Assembly (NCBI RefSeq): GCF_001574435.1
Contig: NZ_LOCN01000001.1
Location: 391,801 to 455,800 of the forward strand
Direction: 5' to 3'
DNA from: Moritella sp. JT01
GTDB taxonomy: Bacteria > Pseudomonadota > Gammaproteobacteria > Enterobacterales > Moritellaceae
DNA: 64,000 nucleotides
Position 1 is the first letter of the stretch. Each line of letters starts with the position of its first letter. The notes under the pieces are model-generated. The model worked only from the letters and a program-made list of their open reading frames with translations, was not told where the DNA came from and ran no database searches. Below, piece by piece: positions 26,905 through 35,851 of this stretch. Position numbers and translations under genes: made by a program.

Positions 26905-28326
26905 TTAATTGTCCTTAATCGGAAGTGATATCGCTATTTTTAAGCCGCCAAGTTCGGAGTGCTGTGCACTGATATGACCGTTATGTCTTTTGACGATGTT
27001 TTCACAAATGGATAAGCCTAAGCCGGAACCGCCATTGGCACGACTACGGGATTTATCAACGCGGTACAAACGCTCAAACAGCTTTGGTAATGCGGCGTCA
27101 GGTACGGTGGGTGCACTATCTTCAATGGTTAATAATATGTTGTCGTTGATTTGTTGTAAGTTGATTTGTATGTGTCCATTTTGATCTGTGTAGCGATAGC
27201 TGTTTTCGAACAGGTTACCGATAAGCTGAGCTAATGATTTGGCATCGGCATGTAATAACGTCGGTTGATGGTGATCGTATAAACGTTGTATTACAATATG
27301 CTTGTCTGCTAAACGTACTTCGTTTTGGTTGGCGATATTGTTAATGATATTGGTGATATCGACATTGTGTGATGTATCGATAAGGATGCCACTGTCTGAC
27401 TGTGATAATGAATATAAATCATCAACTAAGCGGGTTAGAGTCATGACTTGATTATGTAATGACTTAATATATTTAGGTTCCGGTTTACGAATACCGTCTT
27501 CAATCGCTTCTATTTCGCTGAGCAAGACGGCAATCGGCGTACGCAGTTCATGAGAAATATCGGCGAGCCATTGCTCTCGTGATAATTTCTGAGCCTTTAA
27601 GGTGGTGGTTAATAAATTAAATGCGAGTGATAGTTCGGCGAGTTCATCTTTACCGCGCACGTCAATTTGATAATCAAAATTACCATTAGACAGTGATTTC
27701 GCTGCGGAATGTAAGTTTTTTAACGGTTTTAAAAAATGACGAACTAATAACGCAGCAACGATAAAGGAAAATAAAGCGGCCCAAGCGGCAATCCAATAAA
27801 AGTTGTCCAGTTGTTGCCTTAAGAAACGTTCGGCTAAATGACCTTTAATTTTTTCTCTTTGTAAAATAGATAACCAACCAATGGTTTGTTCATTTTTGGT
27901 GATCGCAATCTTAGTAATTTGTATATTTGCATGTAAACGATGAAAATTTTTAGGATCGCCGATAATAGTGTTGCCATTTAGATCTAGTAAGTTAAGGCGT
28001 GCTGCGAGTCGGTTGTAATTTGATCTGGTTTTCCTTGATGTCATTTCGGCGACTTTTTTTGGTTTTCTGGGATACTCACCAATGTTTCTTAATAGTCTTC
28101 CCCATAATTCTGGCTGCTGTTGTAGCTTGCGCCAGCCTTGGTCTGATGAATAATAATCACTGATATTTTCAGCCATATTTTCAATGCGTTCTACTTCACT
28201 TTGATTCAGATAACTTTGAAAACCATTTTGAAAGCTATTGTTAATCAACAACGCCATGCCAATCATCATAATTGAGCTAATTAGCATTAAAGAGATGAAC
28301 AATTTATGAAAAATGGTTAAACGCAT
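26905..28326 (-). CDS. Sensor histidine kinase
   Basis: A 473-residue two-TM kinase: TM1 at about 8-28, a periplasmic sensor of about 140 residues, TM2 at about 178-195, HAMP, then the dimerisation helix with His259 in WLADISHELRTP and a HATPase domain (NLFENSYRYT, GGSGLGLSICENIVKRHNG). It belongs to the BaeS-like group. The periplasmic domain is basic and has no recognisable fold motif, so the signal is unknown; the EF-hand neighbour suggests calcium or another cation (inference). Confidence 0.92.
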   Translation of the reverse strand: MRLTIFHKLFISLMLISSIMMIGMALLINNSFQNGFQSYLNQSEVERIENMAENISDYYSSDQGWRKLQQQPELWGRLLRNIGEYPRKPKKVAEMTSRKTRSNYNRLAARLNLLDLNGNTIIGDPKNFHRLHANIQITKIAITKNEQTIGWLSILQREKIKGHLAERFLRQQLDNFYWIAAWAALFSFIVAALLVRHFLKPLKNLHSAAKSLSNGNFDYQIDVRGKDELAELSLAFNLLTTTLKAQKLSREQWLADISHELRTPIAVLLSEIEAIEDGIRKPEPKYIKSLHNQVMTLTRLVDDLYSLSQSDSGILIDTSHNVDITNIINNIANQNEVRLADKHIVIQRLYDHHQPTLLHADAKSLAQLIGNLFENSYRYTDQNGHIQINLQQINDNILLTIEDSAPTVPDAALPKLFERLYRVDKSRSRANGGSGLGLSICENIVKRHNGHISAQHSELGGLKIAISLPIKDN

Positions 28327-28460
28327 TTAAGTGCCTTTTGAATGAGTGAGTCCATATCATTATATGTGTTTGTGACTGATTATGGAAAATTAAATAGCTG
28401 GTCGCGACAGAGGAGGCTGTTTCTCGTTATATAAACTGAAATGAATTTTGGCGGTAAAAT

Positions 28461-28496
28461 AAAAACCACCACCAATTAATATTGTGTGGTGGTTTT
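28461..28496 (-). terminator. Terminator of the lipoprotein/LruC operon
   Basis: Stem AAAAACCACCAC / GTGGTGGTTTTT with an AT-rich loop, located after the lipoprotein stop on the reverse strand and usable in both directions. Confidence 0.88.
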
Positions 28497-28543
28497 TGCT
28501 GGAGGATTACTTTTGGAATTAAATTAACGTGCTGTTAGCACCG

Positions 28544-29074
28544 CTATCGTATTGCAACTTCAATAGCAGTGTTTTGTATTGTTTCCTCATAATAGCTGGT
28601 TGTGTCTTCTAGATTTAAGTTAATTACCTCGATTAATAATTTACGTTGCTGACTTAGCAGGTAGATTGAGCCTGAATATGCACAGTTTTCTGAATACATT
28701 TGCAGGACTCTGCTGCCTATGGCAGGGGAAAATTTATGCCCTGAGACTTTATTATATTTTGTGTATATATTGATATGACAAGCGTCACCGCTCTGTGATG
28801 TTATCGTTAATTCCTGCTGTTTAGCTGCTGTGAATTTTTGTGTTATTGGTGCGACTATATCCTGTAATCTGAGGTCATCACTCTCTGTGGAAATAAACCC
28901 ATCATCGTCAGAGAGTAATACTTGTTTAGGACCATCGATTGCAGGAGTGGCAACATTCCCTGTGGGGGTACTTACATTTCCTGTTGGGCTGTCGCTTGCA
29001 CTTCCACTTCCACTATCACTACAAGCAGAAATAAAGGCAATATTACAAATAATCAGTGTTTGAATAAGTTTCAT
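28544..29074 (-). CDS. Small lipoprotein of unknown function
   Basis: A 176-residue protein with a lipobox (FISAC, Cys18) and a low-complexity, Ser/Gly/Thr-rich spacer containing a repeated TGNVxTP unit. A compact domain with two cysteines follows (DACHIN and ENCAYSG). No family recognised. The start is nine bases after the LruC gene stop, and its ribosome site (GGAG) lies in the gap, so the two proteins are made together and may act together at the cell surface. Confidence 0.7.
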   Translation of the reverse strand: MKLIQTLIICNIAFISACSDSGSGSASDSPTGNVSTPTGNVATPAIDGPKQVLLSDDDGFISTESDDLRLQDIVAPITQKFTAAKQQELTITSQSGDACHINIYTKYNKVSGHKFSPAIGSRVLQMYSENCAYSGSIYLLSQQRKLLIEVINLNLEDTTSYYEETIQNTAIEVAIR

Positions 29075-29083
29075 GATCTGCTC

Positions 29084-31210
29084 CTAATCGACGACTTTAT
29101 GGAAAACTGGGTTATCAAACCAAAATTCGTTATTGACACCATCACTGGTGATGAATGTATTGAATTCAGGATAAGCACAAGCAATATCTGTTTCTTCGAG
29201 TGGTGCTTTCCATTCGGTATTACCTATCTCAGCAGCCCAAGGTAAATTGGTTGAGGTTCTGAATGTGGTAGTCGGTGGATTTGAATCATCATCACCAAGT
29301 CCGAAGTAAGCACTGTTACCTAAATCCGTGAGAGGTTTATCTGGTAAATGAATCTCTAAATCACGTCCAATTTGCCCACTAAAGAAATCATTTCTGGTAT
29401 GGTTTTCGGCCCCAAATATAAAGGGGTTCAGTGGCATTGCTGGCATGCTAGCAACATCAATTGGATTATTCAGTGGAATGTTGACTTCGAATGTAAAGAT
29501 ACTCGTGTTGCCCATACAAGCAGGCTCGGTATTAAAGAAGAACTCTCCACAAGTCGAAGTAAATTCTGTTTTTAAGTTATCAGAAATAACAACGACAGCA
29601 TCAGTCTGACCCGCTTCTAAAACACCGCTGGTAGGCGCTGATACAGAGTTAAAACTGACTTGTAATAAGTCTTCATCAACATTACTACGCAGTATTCCCG
29701 GTAAGTGGACAGCAAAACCGTTGGAATATGAGGCACCATAATTGATGAGTTCACCTTGTATATCGATACGAGAAACTTGATTGTTTTTAACTGTCTGCAC
29801 TACTCGATAAAAAATAACGACATCGTTAAAATCATAGTCACCTTGTTCTGGCCAGCGATCTTCGTAAGCAAGTGTGACAAATTCATCCTCAGCTGGGTAA
29901 TAAATACTGGTGGTATTACCATCTACAATGGTAATCGGATAATCTTCGACTTCACCATTTGCGTAACCACCACCACTGGTTATATTATCTTGGTCTCCGA
30001 CACGGAATCGCGCCCACGTATTACCGATTAATGCGGTAGCTGGCACAGTTAAAGTGAGATTGTGTGAATTTGAGTCTAGCGACCGACTATCAAACACATG
30101 CTCACCTGCATCATCAAAATCGCCATCTTGATTCCAATCAAACCAACCATTGAAATAGACACTGTCTTGACCACCACTGATCGTGGCATTTATTTGTGCA
30201 TCTAAACCTGTGATGAGTGTGGTTTGAAATAGAATGCCATCTTCATCTGCAAGGTTATCTGCATCATCTGTATTGGGTGATACGTTAGCATCATCTTCTG
30301 CATCAATAAGGCTACCAAGTATATAGTTGTTGTAGTCAATCAGATGTCTTGCCCCATTTGCCGCTAAGCTTGTTCCATATGAGTCGGGAGCATCACCATA
30401 ATCCGTATTTGTTGATACAACAGCCGCCTCAGAACAACGAGCACCGTCATTACTGTTACTTGCTGAAGCTTTAGCAAAATACACGGATGCGCCAGTAATA
30501 TTGTTCGGATCGGTAATGTCAGTCCGGTAAATATTACCGTCATTATTACGGAGGAAATAAAGATAACCAGCGGAGTCGAAGTAAGCAGCACCAAACGCAC
30601 TACGTGGGGACTTAAACCCGGTGCTGGCTACATTGGTTGCAACACCTGTCGTTGGATCAATACGGTATAAGTTACCCGTTCTACCTTCTACTGCGTATAT
30701 ATTGCCATCGGTCGGGTGGAATGCAAAGTCAGCAATTCTAATGCTTTTATTCGACCCCACTATTTTTGTAATGGTGAGGTAGTCGGGTGCACTGCTGTCT
30801 AGATTTGTGTAATAAAGACCAAGGTAGCGGCGATAGAAATAGAACTTATTATCTTTTATATCACCCACATAAAAATTATTGTTTGGTGGGTTAGTAAAGT
30901 TTAAAATGGTTGCTTTAAAATCGCTATCAAATTTGACTAATGCCAGTTGATTGCGGTCGAAACCATAGATATATTTATCTGTGTTATTGAAGGCAATTGC
31001 ATTAATTGAATCAGAGCCTAAGCCATCATCGGTTTGTAGCGTTGTGATTAAACCTGTACTCAGGTCCACCGATTTATAATGTGTTCTACCATTTTTGTAT
31101 TGGGATAGAAATGCTTCAGTCGGGCAACTAGCAAAAGGCGCCGATATAGCATTTAAGCTATAAAGGCAGGTAGACATTAATAATAGTGTCTTGTACTGAC
31201 ATGTTTTCAT
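29084..31210 (-). CDS. Secreted LruC/GEVED domain protein
   Basis: A 708-residue protein with a signal peptide. The N-terminal region (about 25-260) looks like a propeller-type domain with repeated phrases (DKYIYGFDRNQLALVKFD, DGNIYAVEGRTGNLYRID). It is followed by the linker DYGDAPDSYGT, a GEVED domain (NGWFDWNQDGDFDDAGE), and a C-terminal LruC domain (EDRWPEQGDYDFNDVVIFYR). Such proteins occur in marine bacteria as large surface or matrix proteins, of unknown function. It is followed by the lipoprotein gene in one operon. Confidence 0.8.
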   Translation of the reverse strand: MKTCQYKTLLLMSTCLYSLNAISAPFASCPTEAFLSQYKNGRTHYKSVDLSTGLITTLQTDDGLGSDSINAIAFNNTDKYIYGFDRNQLALVKFDSDFKATILNFTNPPNNNFYVGDIKDNKFYFYRRYLGLYYTNLDSSAPDYLTITKIVGSNKSIRIADFAFHPTDGNIYAVEGRTGNLYRIDPTTGVATNVASTGFKSPRSAFGAAYFDSAGYLYFLRNNDGNIYRTDITDPNNITGASVYFAKASASNSNDGARCSEAAVVSTNTDYGDAPDSYGTSLAANGARHLIDYNNYILGSLIDAEDDANVSPNTDDADNLADEDGILFQTTLITGLDAQINATISGGQDSVYFNGWFDWNQDGDFDDAGEHVFDSRSLDSNSHNLTLTVPATALIGNTWARFRVGDQDNITSGGGYANGEVEDYPITIVDGNTTSIYYPAEDEFVTLAYEDRWPEQGDYDFNDVVIFYRVVQTVKNNQVSRIDIQGELINYGASYSNGFAVHLPGILRSNVDEDLLQVSFNSVSAPTSGVLEAGQTDAVVVISDNLKTEFTSTCGEFFFNTEPACMGNTSIFTFEVNIPLNNPIDVASMPAMPLNPFIFGAENHTRNDFFSGQIGRDLEIHLPDKPLTDLGNSAYFGLGDDDSNPPTTTFRTSTNLPWAAEIGNTEWKAPLEETDIACAYPEFNTFITSDGVNNEFWFDNPVFHKVVD

Positions 31211-31860
31211 AAGCAGTCCCTTGATTGCGAAGTATAAAAAGAAATATCATTGGTACCGTTGTTATGGCATATCTCGTGCCATATTTTTTGTACTTTAAAA
31301 ACATAGATTTATTTTTTTTGTTGTTTTTTTTTTGTTAAATCGATCGCATTTTAAGAATTAATTTTCGCAAAATGCAATTTTAATTCGCAGTTTGCAAAGA
31401 ACACAATGGCTTGTTAATTTGTTTTTATTTGCTTGTTAGCCAACGCGATAGAATGTCGTGATGAGTTTGGTTATTGCGTGGTTGAAGAGTTCATTTATAA
31501 AACCAGTATTAATTCATTAATCATTCAGTTTGCAGCTTAGATCACATTTATAAATGAGCTGGGTTTTATGTAATTCAGAGCGCTAATATAGCGATTTAGA
31601 CGATTAAACATGATCCAGTTAACAGTGTCTTTTATGTAATTATTTAAAGATCATGTAAATACGCCCTGCTTTGGTGATCTCCCTCATAAAAATAGGCCAC
31701 TCATTTTTTTCTCAGCCTTTTTCATCCTCCTTAAATTAACACGGGGTGGAGGAGGTCAGTTATTTGAAAATTCTTTAGTATGAATTTGTCTTCTGAGCCA
31801 ATCCTATCTTGGTCACAGGCTCGAAAAATGACACCAAACTCATTCAAGGATTTAGATTAT
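31211..31860. promoter_or_regulatory. lamB upstream region
   Basis: About 650 bases: the LruC promoter region to the left, copy B of the 104-bp element, a CRP-like site (31527-31549), and MalT-type boxes close to lamB. At 31746-31755 GTGGAGGAGG matches nine of ten MalT-box positions, and at about 31723 the reverse strand carries GAGGATGAAA. The open frame extends 27 codons above the chosen lamB start but is non-coding by signal peptide logic. Confidence 0.6.
31521..31624 (+). repeat. 104-bp element, copy B (upstream of lamB)
   Basis: Gap-free match to 25345-25448 (77 of 104 by my count). It lies about 240 bases before the lamB start and contains a CRP-like half site TAGATCACATTT. The two copies are direct repeats that flank the block from the EF-hand gene to the LruC gene. 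Confidence 0.75.
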
Positions 31861-33099
31861 ATGAAAAACTTAAATCGTGTTGCGATTGCTGTATCAGCAG
31901 CCTTACTTTCTTCTGCTGCAGGCGCTGTTGATTTTAATGGTTACATGCGAGCAGGTACTGGTATTAGCGGAAATAATGGCGAAAATATTAGTTTTGAGAA
32001 AAACAAAATTGGTCGTTTAGGTAATGAAAATGATCTTTATGCTGAGTTTGGTTTCCGCCAAGAACTACCAAAAATAACCGGAATGGAAGATCAAACTTGG
32101 ATTGTTGACGCCATGATCGCGCAGGGCAACTCAGGTAATAATGGTTGGGAAGACGGTGACTTCAACGTGGCTCAATTTAACGTACAAGCGACGGGATTGA
32201 TCGCGAGCGATAAAGAAGCAACGATGTGGGCGGGTAAACGTTATTACCAACGTAAAGATATTCACATTACTGATTTTTACTACTTAAATACCTCAGCGGG
32301 TGCTGGTGGTGGTATTGAAAACTTAACCGTCGGTCCTGGTAAATTGTCTGCAGCTTGGATGCTCGATGAAGGTAGTCAAGCGAGTACGAATGGCTTATCA
32401 CAAGACAGCTCATGGTCTAATGATTCCCAGGTAAATGGTAATATTTTTGATGTCCGTTATTCAGGTCTTGAATTATGGAGTGGTGCGAATTTAGAAGTCG
32501 CTGCGATTTATAATTTTGCCAATGAGAAAGCAGAGCAGACTTTAGAGGCTGATGATGGCGTGATGTTAACGGCTATTTTACAACAGGGATTAAGCAACGG
32601 TTTTAACCAAACCGTATTGCAATATGGTACCAGTTCTTATGGTGCTCAAATGGCTGACTTAGGCAGTGGTGCTTGGTTTGACCGCTCTGGAAAACAAAAT
32701 GATGCGACAGGTTACCGCGTGATCAACTGGGGCGTGGTTAGTGTTGGCGATAAGATCGAAGTAGGCCATCAATTAATGTATGCAAATTCTACTGATGTAG
32801 GCTTGGCCAAAGAAGAGCATGAGCTGTTCAGTGTTGTGGTACGTCCGATGTACAAATGGAACCAGAACATGAAAACCATTTTGGAATTAGGTGTGTTCTC
32901 TGAATCACAAGGTTCTACAGATAAAGGTGGCAGTAAAGCGACCATTGCACAAGCATGGTCAATGGGTGAAAGTTTCTGGGCTAGACCTGAACTGCGCGTA
33001 TTCGCGTCATACATCACAGATGATGAAGGGACGACTTTGGGATCAAGTAAAGGCGACAGCGACTATACTATAGGTATGCAAGTTGAAGCTTGGTTCTAA
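31861..33099 (+). CDS. lamB: Maltoporin
   Basis: About 412 residues from ATG 31861, chosen because the signal peptide MKNLNRVAIAVSAALL ending AGA starts here and AAGG lies ten bases upstream. The mature protein begins VDFNGYMRAGTG, the typical LamB start, and has alternating strands rich in Trp/Tyr (WAGKRYYQRKDIHITDFYY is a strong LamB motif), ending in an aromatic EAWF tail. It forms the trimeric 18-strand outer-membrane pore for maltodextrins. The MalT boxes upstream indicate regulation by MalT and CRP. Confidence 0.95.
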   Translation: MKNLNRVAIAVSAALLSSAAGAVDFNGYMRAGTGISGNNGENISFEKNKIGRLGNENDLYAEFGFRQELPKITGMEDQTWIVDAMIAQGNSGNNGWEDGDFNVAQFNVQATGLIASDKEATMWAGKRYYQRKDIHITDFYYLNTSAGAGGGIENLTVGPGKLSAAWMLDEGSQASTNGLSQDSSWSNDSQVNGNIFDVRYSGLELWSGANLEVAAIYNFANEKAEQTLEADDGVMLTAILQQGLSNGFNQTVLQYGTSSYGAQMADLGSGAWFDRSGKQNDATGYRVINWGVVSVGDKIEVGHQLMYANSTDVGLAKEEHELFSVVVRPMYKWNQNMKTILELGVFSESQGSTDKGGSKATIAQAWSMGESFWARPELRVFASYITDDEGTTLGSSKGDSDYTIGMQVEAWF

Positions 33100-33187
33100 T
33101 ACCTCGCGTATAGCTGGCATAAGTAGAAAGCAAGATAGTTAAAAAGGGGGCGCATTTTTGTTTGCAGCAAAAACCCCGAGTCATAAG

Positions 33188-33223
33188 AATGCCTAACAGT
33201 GAAAGCTGTTAGGCATTTTTTTG
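33188..33223 (+). terminator. lamB terminator
   Basis: Stem AATGCCTAACAG / CTGTTAGGCATT (33188-33199, 33206-33217), loop TGAAAG, followed by a T-run. Confidence 0.93.
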
Positions 33224-33291
33224 TCATATCGTATTTATTCTGTGCATAGAATCAGTCATCGCTTAGTGACATACAACGTTATCGTTTTGAA

Positions 33292-34368
33292 TTATGTATC
33301 AAAATCCTGATGGTTAAACGATTTATGTGTATAAGGCGAGGACATAGCAAGTAAAATCGCACCGTAATCTAAGTTGAACTGTACCTTTTGGCCGACGAGC
33401 AAGGATTCTCCAGATGTTTCAATAACCAGATGATCACTGGTTGATGAAACAATTTTTATGCCTGCTGGCGGTTTAAGTCCTGAAATATGGACATCTAGGC
33501 GACCTAATGCGATCAGCGCTTGTGACACATCCCCTCTATTTGGGATGGCTTGTTTTTCTCCAAAGGCATTTTTGCCTCGCTCACCCCAAGGTAAAGACGG
33601 TTTTATTTTTGACTCAATAACTTCGGCCGTGAGCGTGATGGCATCGGTAAACAATCCTTCGATAGGCTCTTGATATAATGGTTCGCAACCGAGGAAAATG
33701 GCTTCACCTATTCGTAGGTTGTTAATACGGCTGTTTTTACCATGATTTACTGCCCAACTAATCGAGGCTGAATTACCGCCTGAGATAATGTCTAACTGAA
33801 TAGAAAATGCTTCTTCGACTTCATTTGCAAGTGCAGACAGTTGAGACATTTTGTCATTATCAGGTGATATACCATAGCGGCAGGCCAAATTTGTACCTAT
33901 GCCTTTTATTACTATGTTCGGTAAATTAATGATCTTACCGATAAATGCCAATAAATTGTTCGGCATTACGCCTTCCCGCAGATCCCCTAGCTCGACCATG
34001 ATGATAATGCCATGGATAATATTTGTTTGGTTAGCAATAAGGGATAGTTGTTCAATTACAGCTATTTCACTGTTAAGGCTGATATTACAATACTTAACAA
34101 CGTTTGAAGCCTGACTTAACATAGGTGTACGGATCAGCATAGTCGGTAATGACATACCCGACTTCCTCATCTTTTCAATATTCTCGACACGGGAATCCGC
34201 AATCATATGCGCCCCTGCGCTAATCAAAGTATTAGCAATGATAGGGTGGCCTAAACACACTTTGGTGACGGGGGTTACCGATATGCCTTTATGATTTAAT
34301 CGATTTATCAATGTTTGAGTATTATGGTAAATTTTAGCGCAGTTGATGTCTACCCTAGGGTAGTTCAA
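33292..34368 (-). CDS. Alanine/ornithine racemase-family PLP enzyme
   Basis: A 358-residue fold-type III PLP protein. Lys36 in PVTKVCLGHP is the cofactor lysine; the family marks MIADSRVENIEK, VELGDLREGVMPNNL and ISGGNSAS are clear. It most resembles the ornithine-racemase-like branch (single-domain alanine racemase relatives) and should racemise an amino acid in the cytoplasm. Its start overlaps the stop of the DUF1611 gene by four bases, so the pair is translationally coupled. The substrate is not predictable from the sequence. Confidence 0.8.
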   Translation of the reverse strand: MNYPRVDINCAKIYHNTQTLINRLNHKGISVTPVTKVCLGHPIIANTLISAGAHMIADSRVENIEKMRKSGMSLPTMLIRTPMLSQASNVVKYCNISLNSEIAVIEQLSLIANQTNIIHGIIIMVELGDLREGVMPNNLLAFIGKIINLPNIVIKGIGTNLACRYGISPDNDKMSQLSALANEVEEAFSIQLDIISGGNSASISWAVNHGKNSRINNLRIGEAIFLGCEPLYQEPIEGLFTDAITLTAEVIESKIKPSLPWGERGKNAFGEKQAIPNRGDVSQALIALGRLDVHISGLKPPAGIKIVSSTSDHLVIETSGESLLVGQKVQFNLDYGAILLAMSSPYTHKSFNHQDFDT

Positions 34369-35522
34369 GACGTTAACGTCATTTTGCGTTCTAGGTGGGG
34401 ATAAGCAGAAGAAACGATTTGTACAAGGTGGTCTGTTGGTTGGGATAGCGCGTCGGTAACTGGTATCCTTAATCGAGTTGCGAAGTCATCAATCGAGTCT
34501 AGTGTTTCCTGCGAGGACATATCTTCATGATTAAGCGTTAAGCCAATCACGTTGGTATCTGAAAATGTTTCAATAAGATTTATTTCTGACGCGACTGAAG
34601 GCATCAGTGCTTTAGGGAAATCAGCACGGTATAAACGTTTAGGCGCATGTTGTAAAATGACACTTGTTGGGCAGCTGCCGCGAAGTATAAAAGAACTAGT
34701 AGAAAATGCGGGGTGACTCAATGATCCTTGTCCTTCAATAATGATCAGGTCTGGATTTTCTTGTTCGTACGCTTTGACGATGATCGCTTCTAGTTCACCT
34801 GCACAAAATTGAGAAGGAACTGCATCTAACGCAACACCATAGGGTGCGCCTTGAATAATGCCAGTTTGCCCTGTTGCAATCATGACAACGTTAAGCCCTT
34901 TTTCTCGTAGTGCTTGAGTTAATATTGTGGCTGTTGTCCGTTTTCCGATAGCACAATCGGTTCCCATAATTGCGATACGTGGACATTTTACATTATGTAT
35001 TTCGCCGCTGAACGTCTGTAATTCTTCTTTGTTTTTAGGTTTTCGGATATCTAAAATACTGACATTGTGTTTTATGCTCGCCGCTAAAAAAGTAGGGTCC
35101 TCGCTTAAGAATTCATGTAATCCATTAACTATATTCATCTTTAATGACATAGCATCTAAAATAATCGTTTTTTCAGCATCGGATAACAAACCACTTGATG
35201 GTGCAATCCCAAAAATGAAGTAGTCAGGAATTGTGCCTGCATGTGTTAGTGCTGCTTCCATGTTGGTCAAAATAGGGATGTCATTTGTTCCTTCATTCAG
35301 CACTTCACCTGAATTTAAACCTGCCGTTTTGCTATCAATCACAGAGAGAATGCGATAGTTGTGAGAATGTCTAACAAGACCATTCGCTGTTTTACCATCA
35401 ATTTTGCCAAAGTGACCTTCACAATAAATAATCGCAGTGGGTATTACGGAATCGTTCGTTTCTGTGTTTTTTGTTTTAGTAAAAGGAAAGATATTCGTTA
35501 AATTCTGAGTTGAATCAGACAT
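34365..35522 (-). CDS. DUF1611 family protein, possible D-amino-acid N-acyltransferase
   Basis: A 385-residue protein with an N-terminal Rossmann-like half and a C-terminal P-loop half (GTDCAIGKRT, residues 187-196, then PDLIIIEGQGSLSHPA). DUF1611 includes DgcN, a D-glutamate N-acetyltransferase known from marine bacteria. The first ~20 residues are polar and variable. It is the first gene of a two-gene operon with the racemase and diverges from a BCCT transporter. I infer action on a D-amino acid; the acyl donor and substrate are unknown. Confidence 0.75.
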   Translation of the reverse strand: MSDSTQNLTNIFPFTKTKNTETNDSVIPTAIIYCEGHFGKIDGKTANGLVRHSHNYRILSVIDSKTAGLNSGEVLNEGTNDIPILTNMEAALTHAGTIPDYFIFGIAPSSGLLSDAEKTIILDAMSLKMNIVNGLHEFLSEDPTFLAASIKHNVSILDIRKPKNKEELQTFSGEIHNVKCPRIAIMGTDCAIGKRTTATILTQALREKGLNVVMIATGQTGIIQGAPYGVALDAVPSQFCAGELEAIIVKAYEQENPDLIIIEGQGSLSHPAFSTSSFILRGSCPTSVILQHAPKRLYRADFPKALMPSVASEINLIETFSDTNVIGLTLNHEDMSSQETLDSIDDFATRLRIPVTDALSQPTDHLVQIVSSAYPHLERKMTLTS

Positions 35523-35851
35523 AATATTACCTAGTGCTTTAAGGCTTAGGAGGGCGACTGAAAAGTGCCGATATACAACGTCGGAAAATATGAGAAGTCC
35601 CTACTAAGCGGTAGGGGGGGGACATATACCGTAACATAGTTAACATATTAATGTGGATATATTAACAATTGACTTTTGGTTTATAGTCATGGTGGTTATT
35701 AGAGAAAATCTAATTTACCTACCTGTATTCATTATCGGTATTTTTAAGTGGTTTAATCTTAAAATTCAATGTTTTATGTTGAATTGACTTGCGTAAATTA
35801 TATTTAGGTAGAGTATGTGTCTTTTAGTTACACTACTAGGCTATTTAAATC
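35523..35851. promoter_or_regulatory. Divergent promoter region between DUF1611 and BCCT copy 3
   Basis: No gene. It contains a near-perfect palindrome GTTAACATAT / ATATATTAAC (35639-35666), suitable as an operator shared by both directions, and a run of seven or more G near 35614. One regulator could control both the racemase operon and the transporter. Confidence 0.45.

Noticed and set aside
29372-30031. Several forward frames of 60-90 codons inside the LruC gene
   Set aside because: Antisense shadows of a clearly coding reverse-strand gene.
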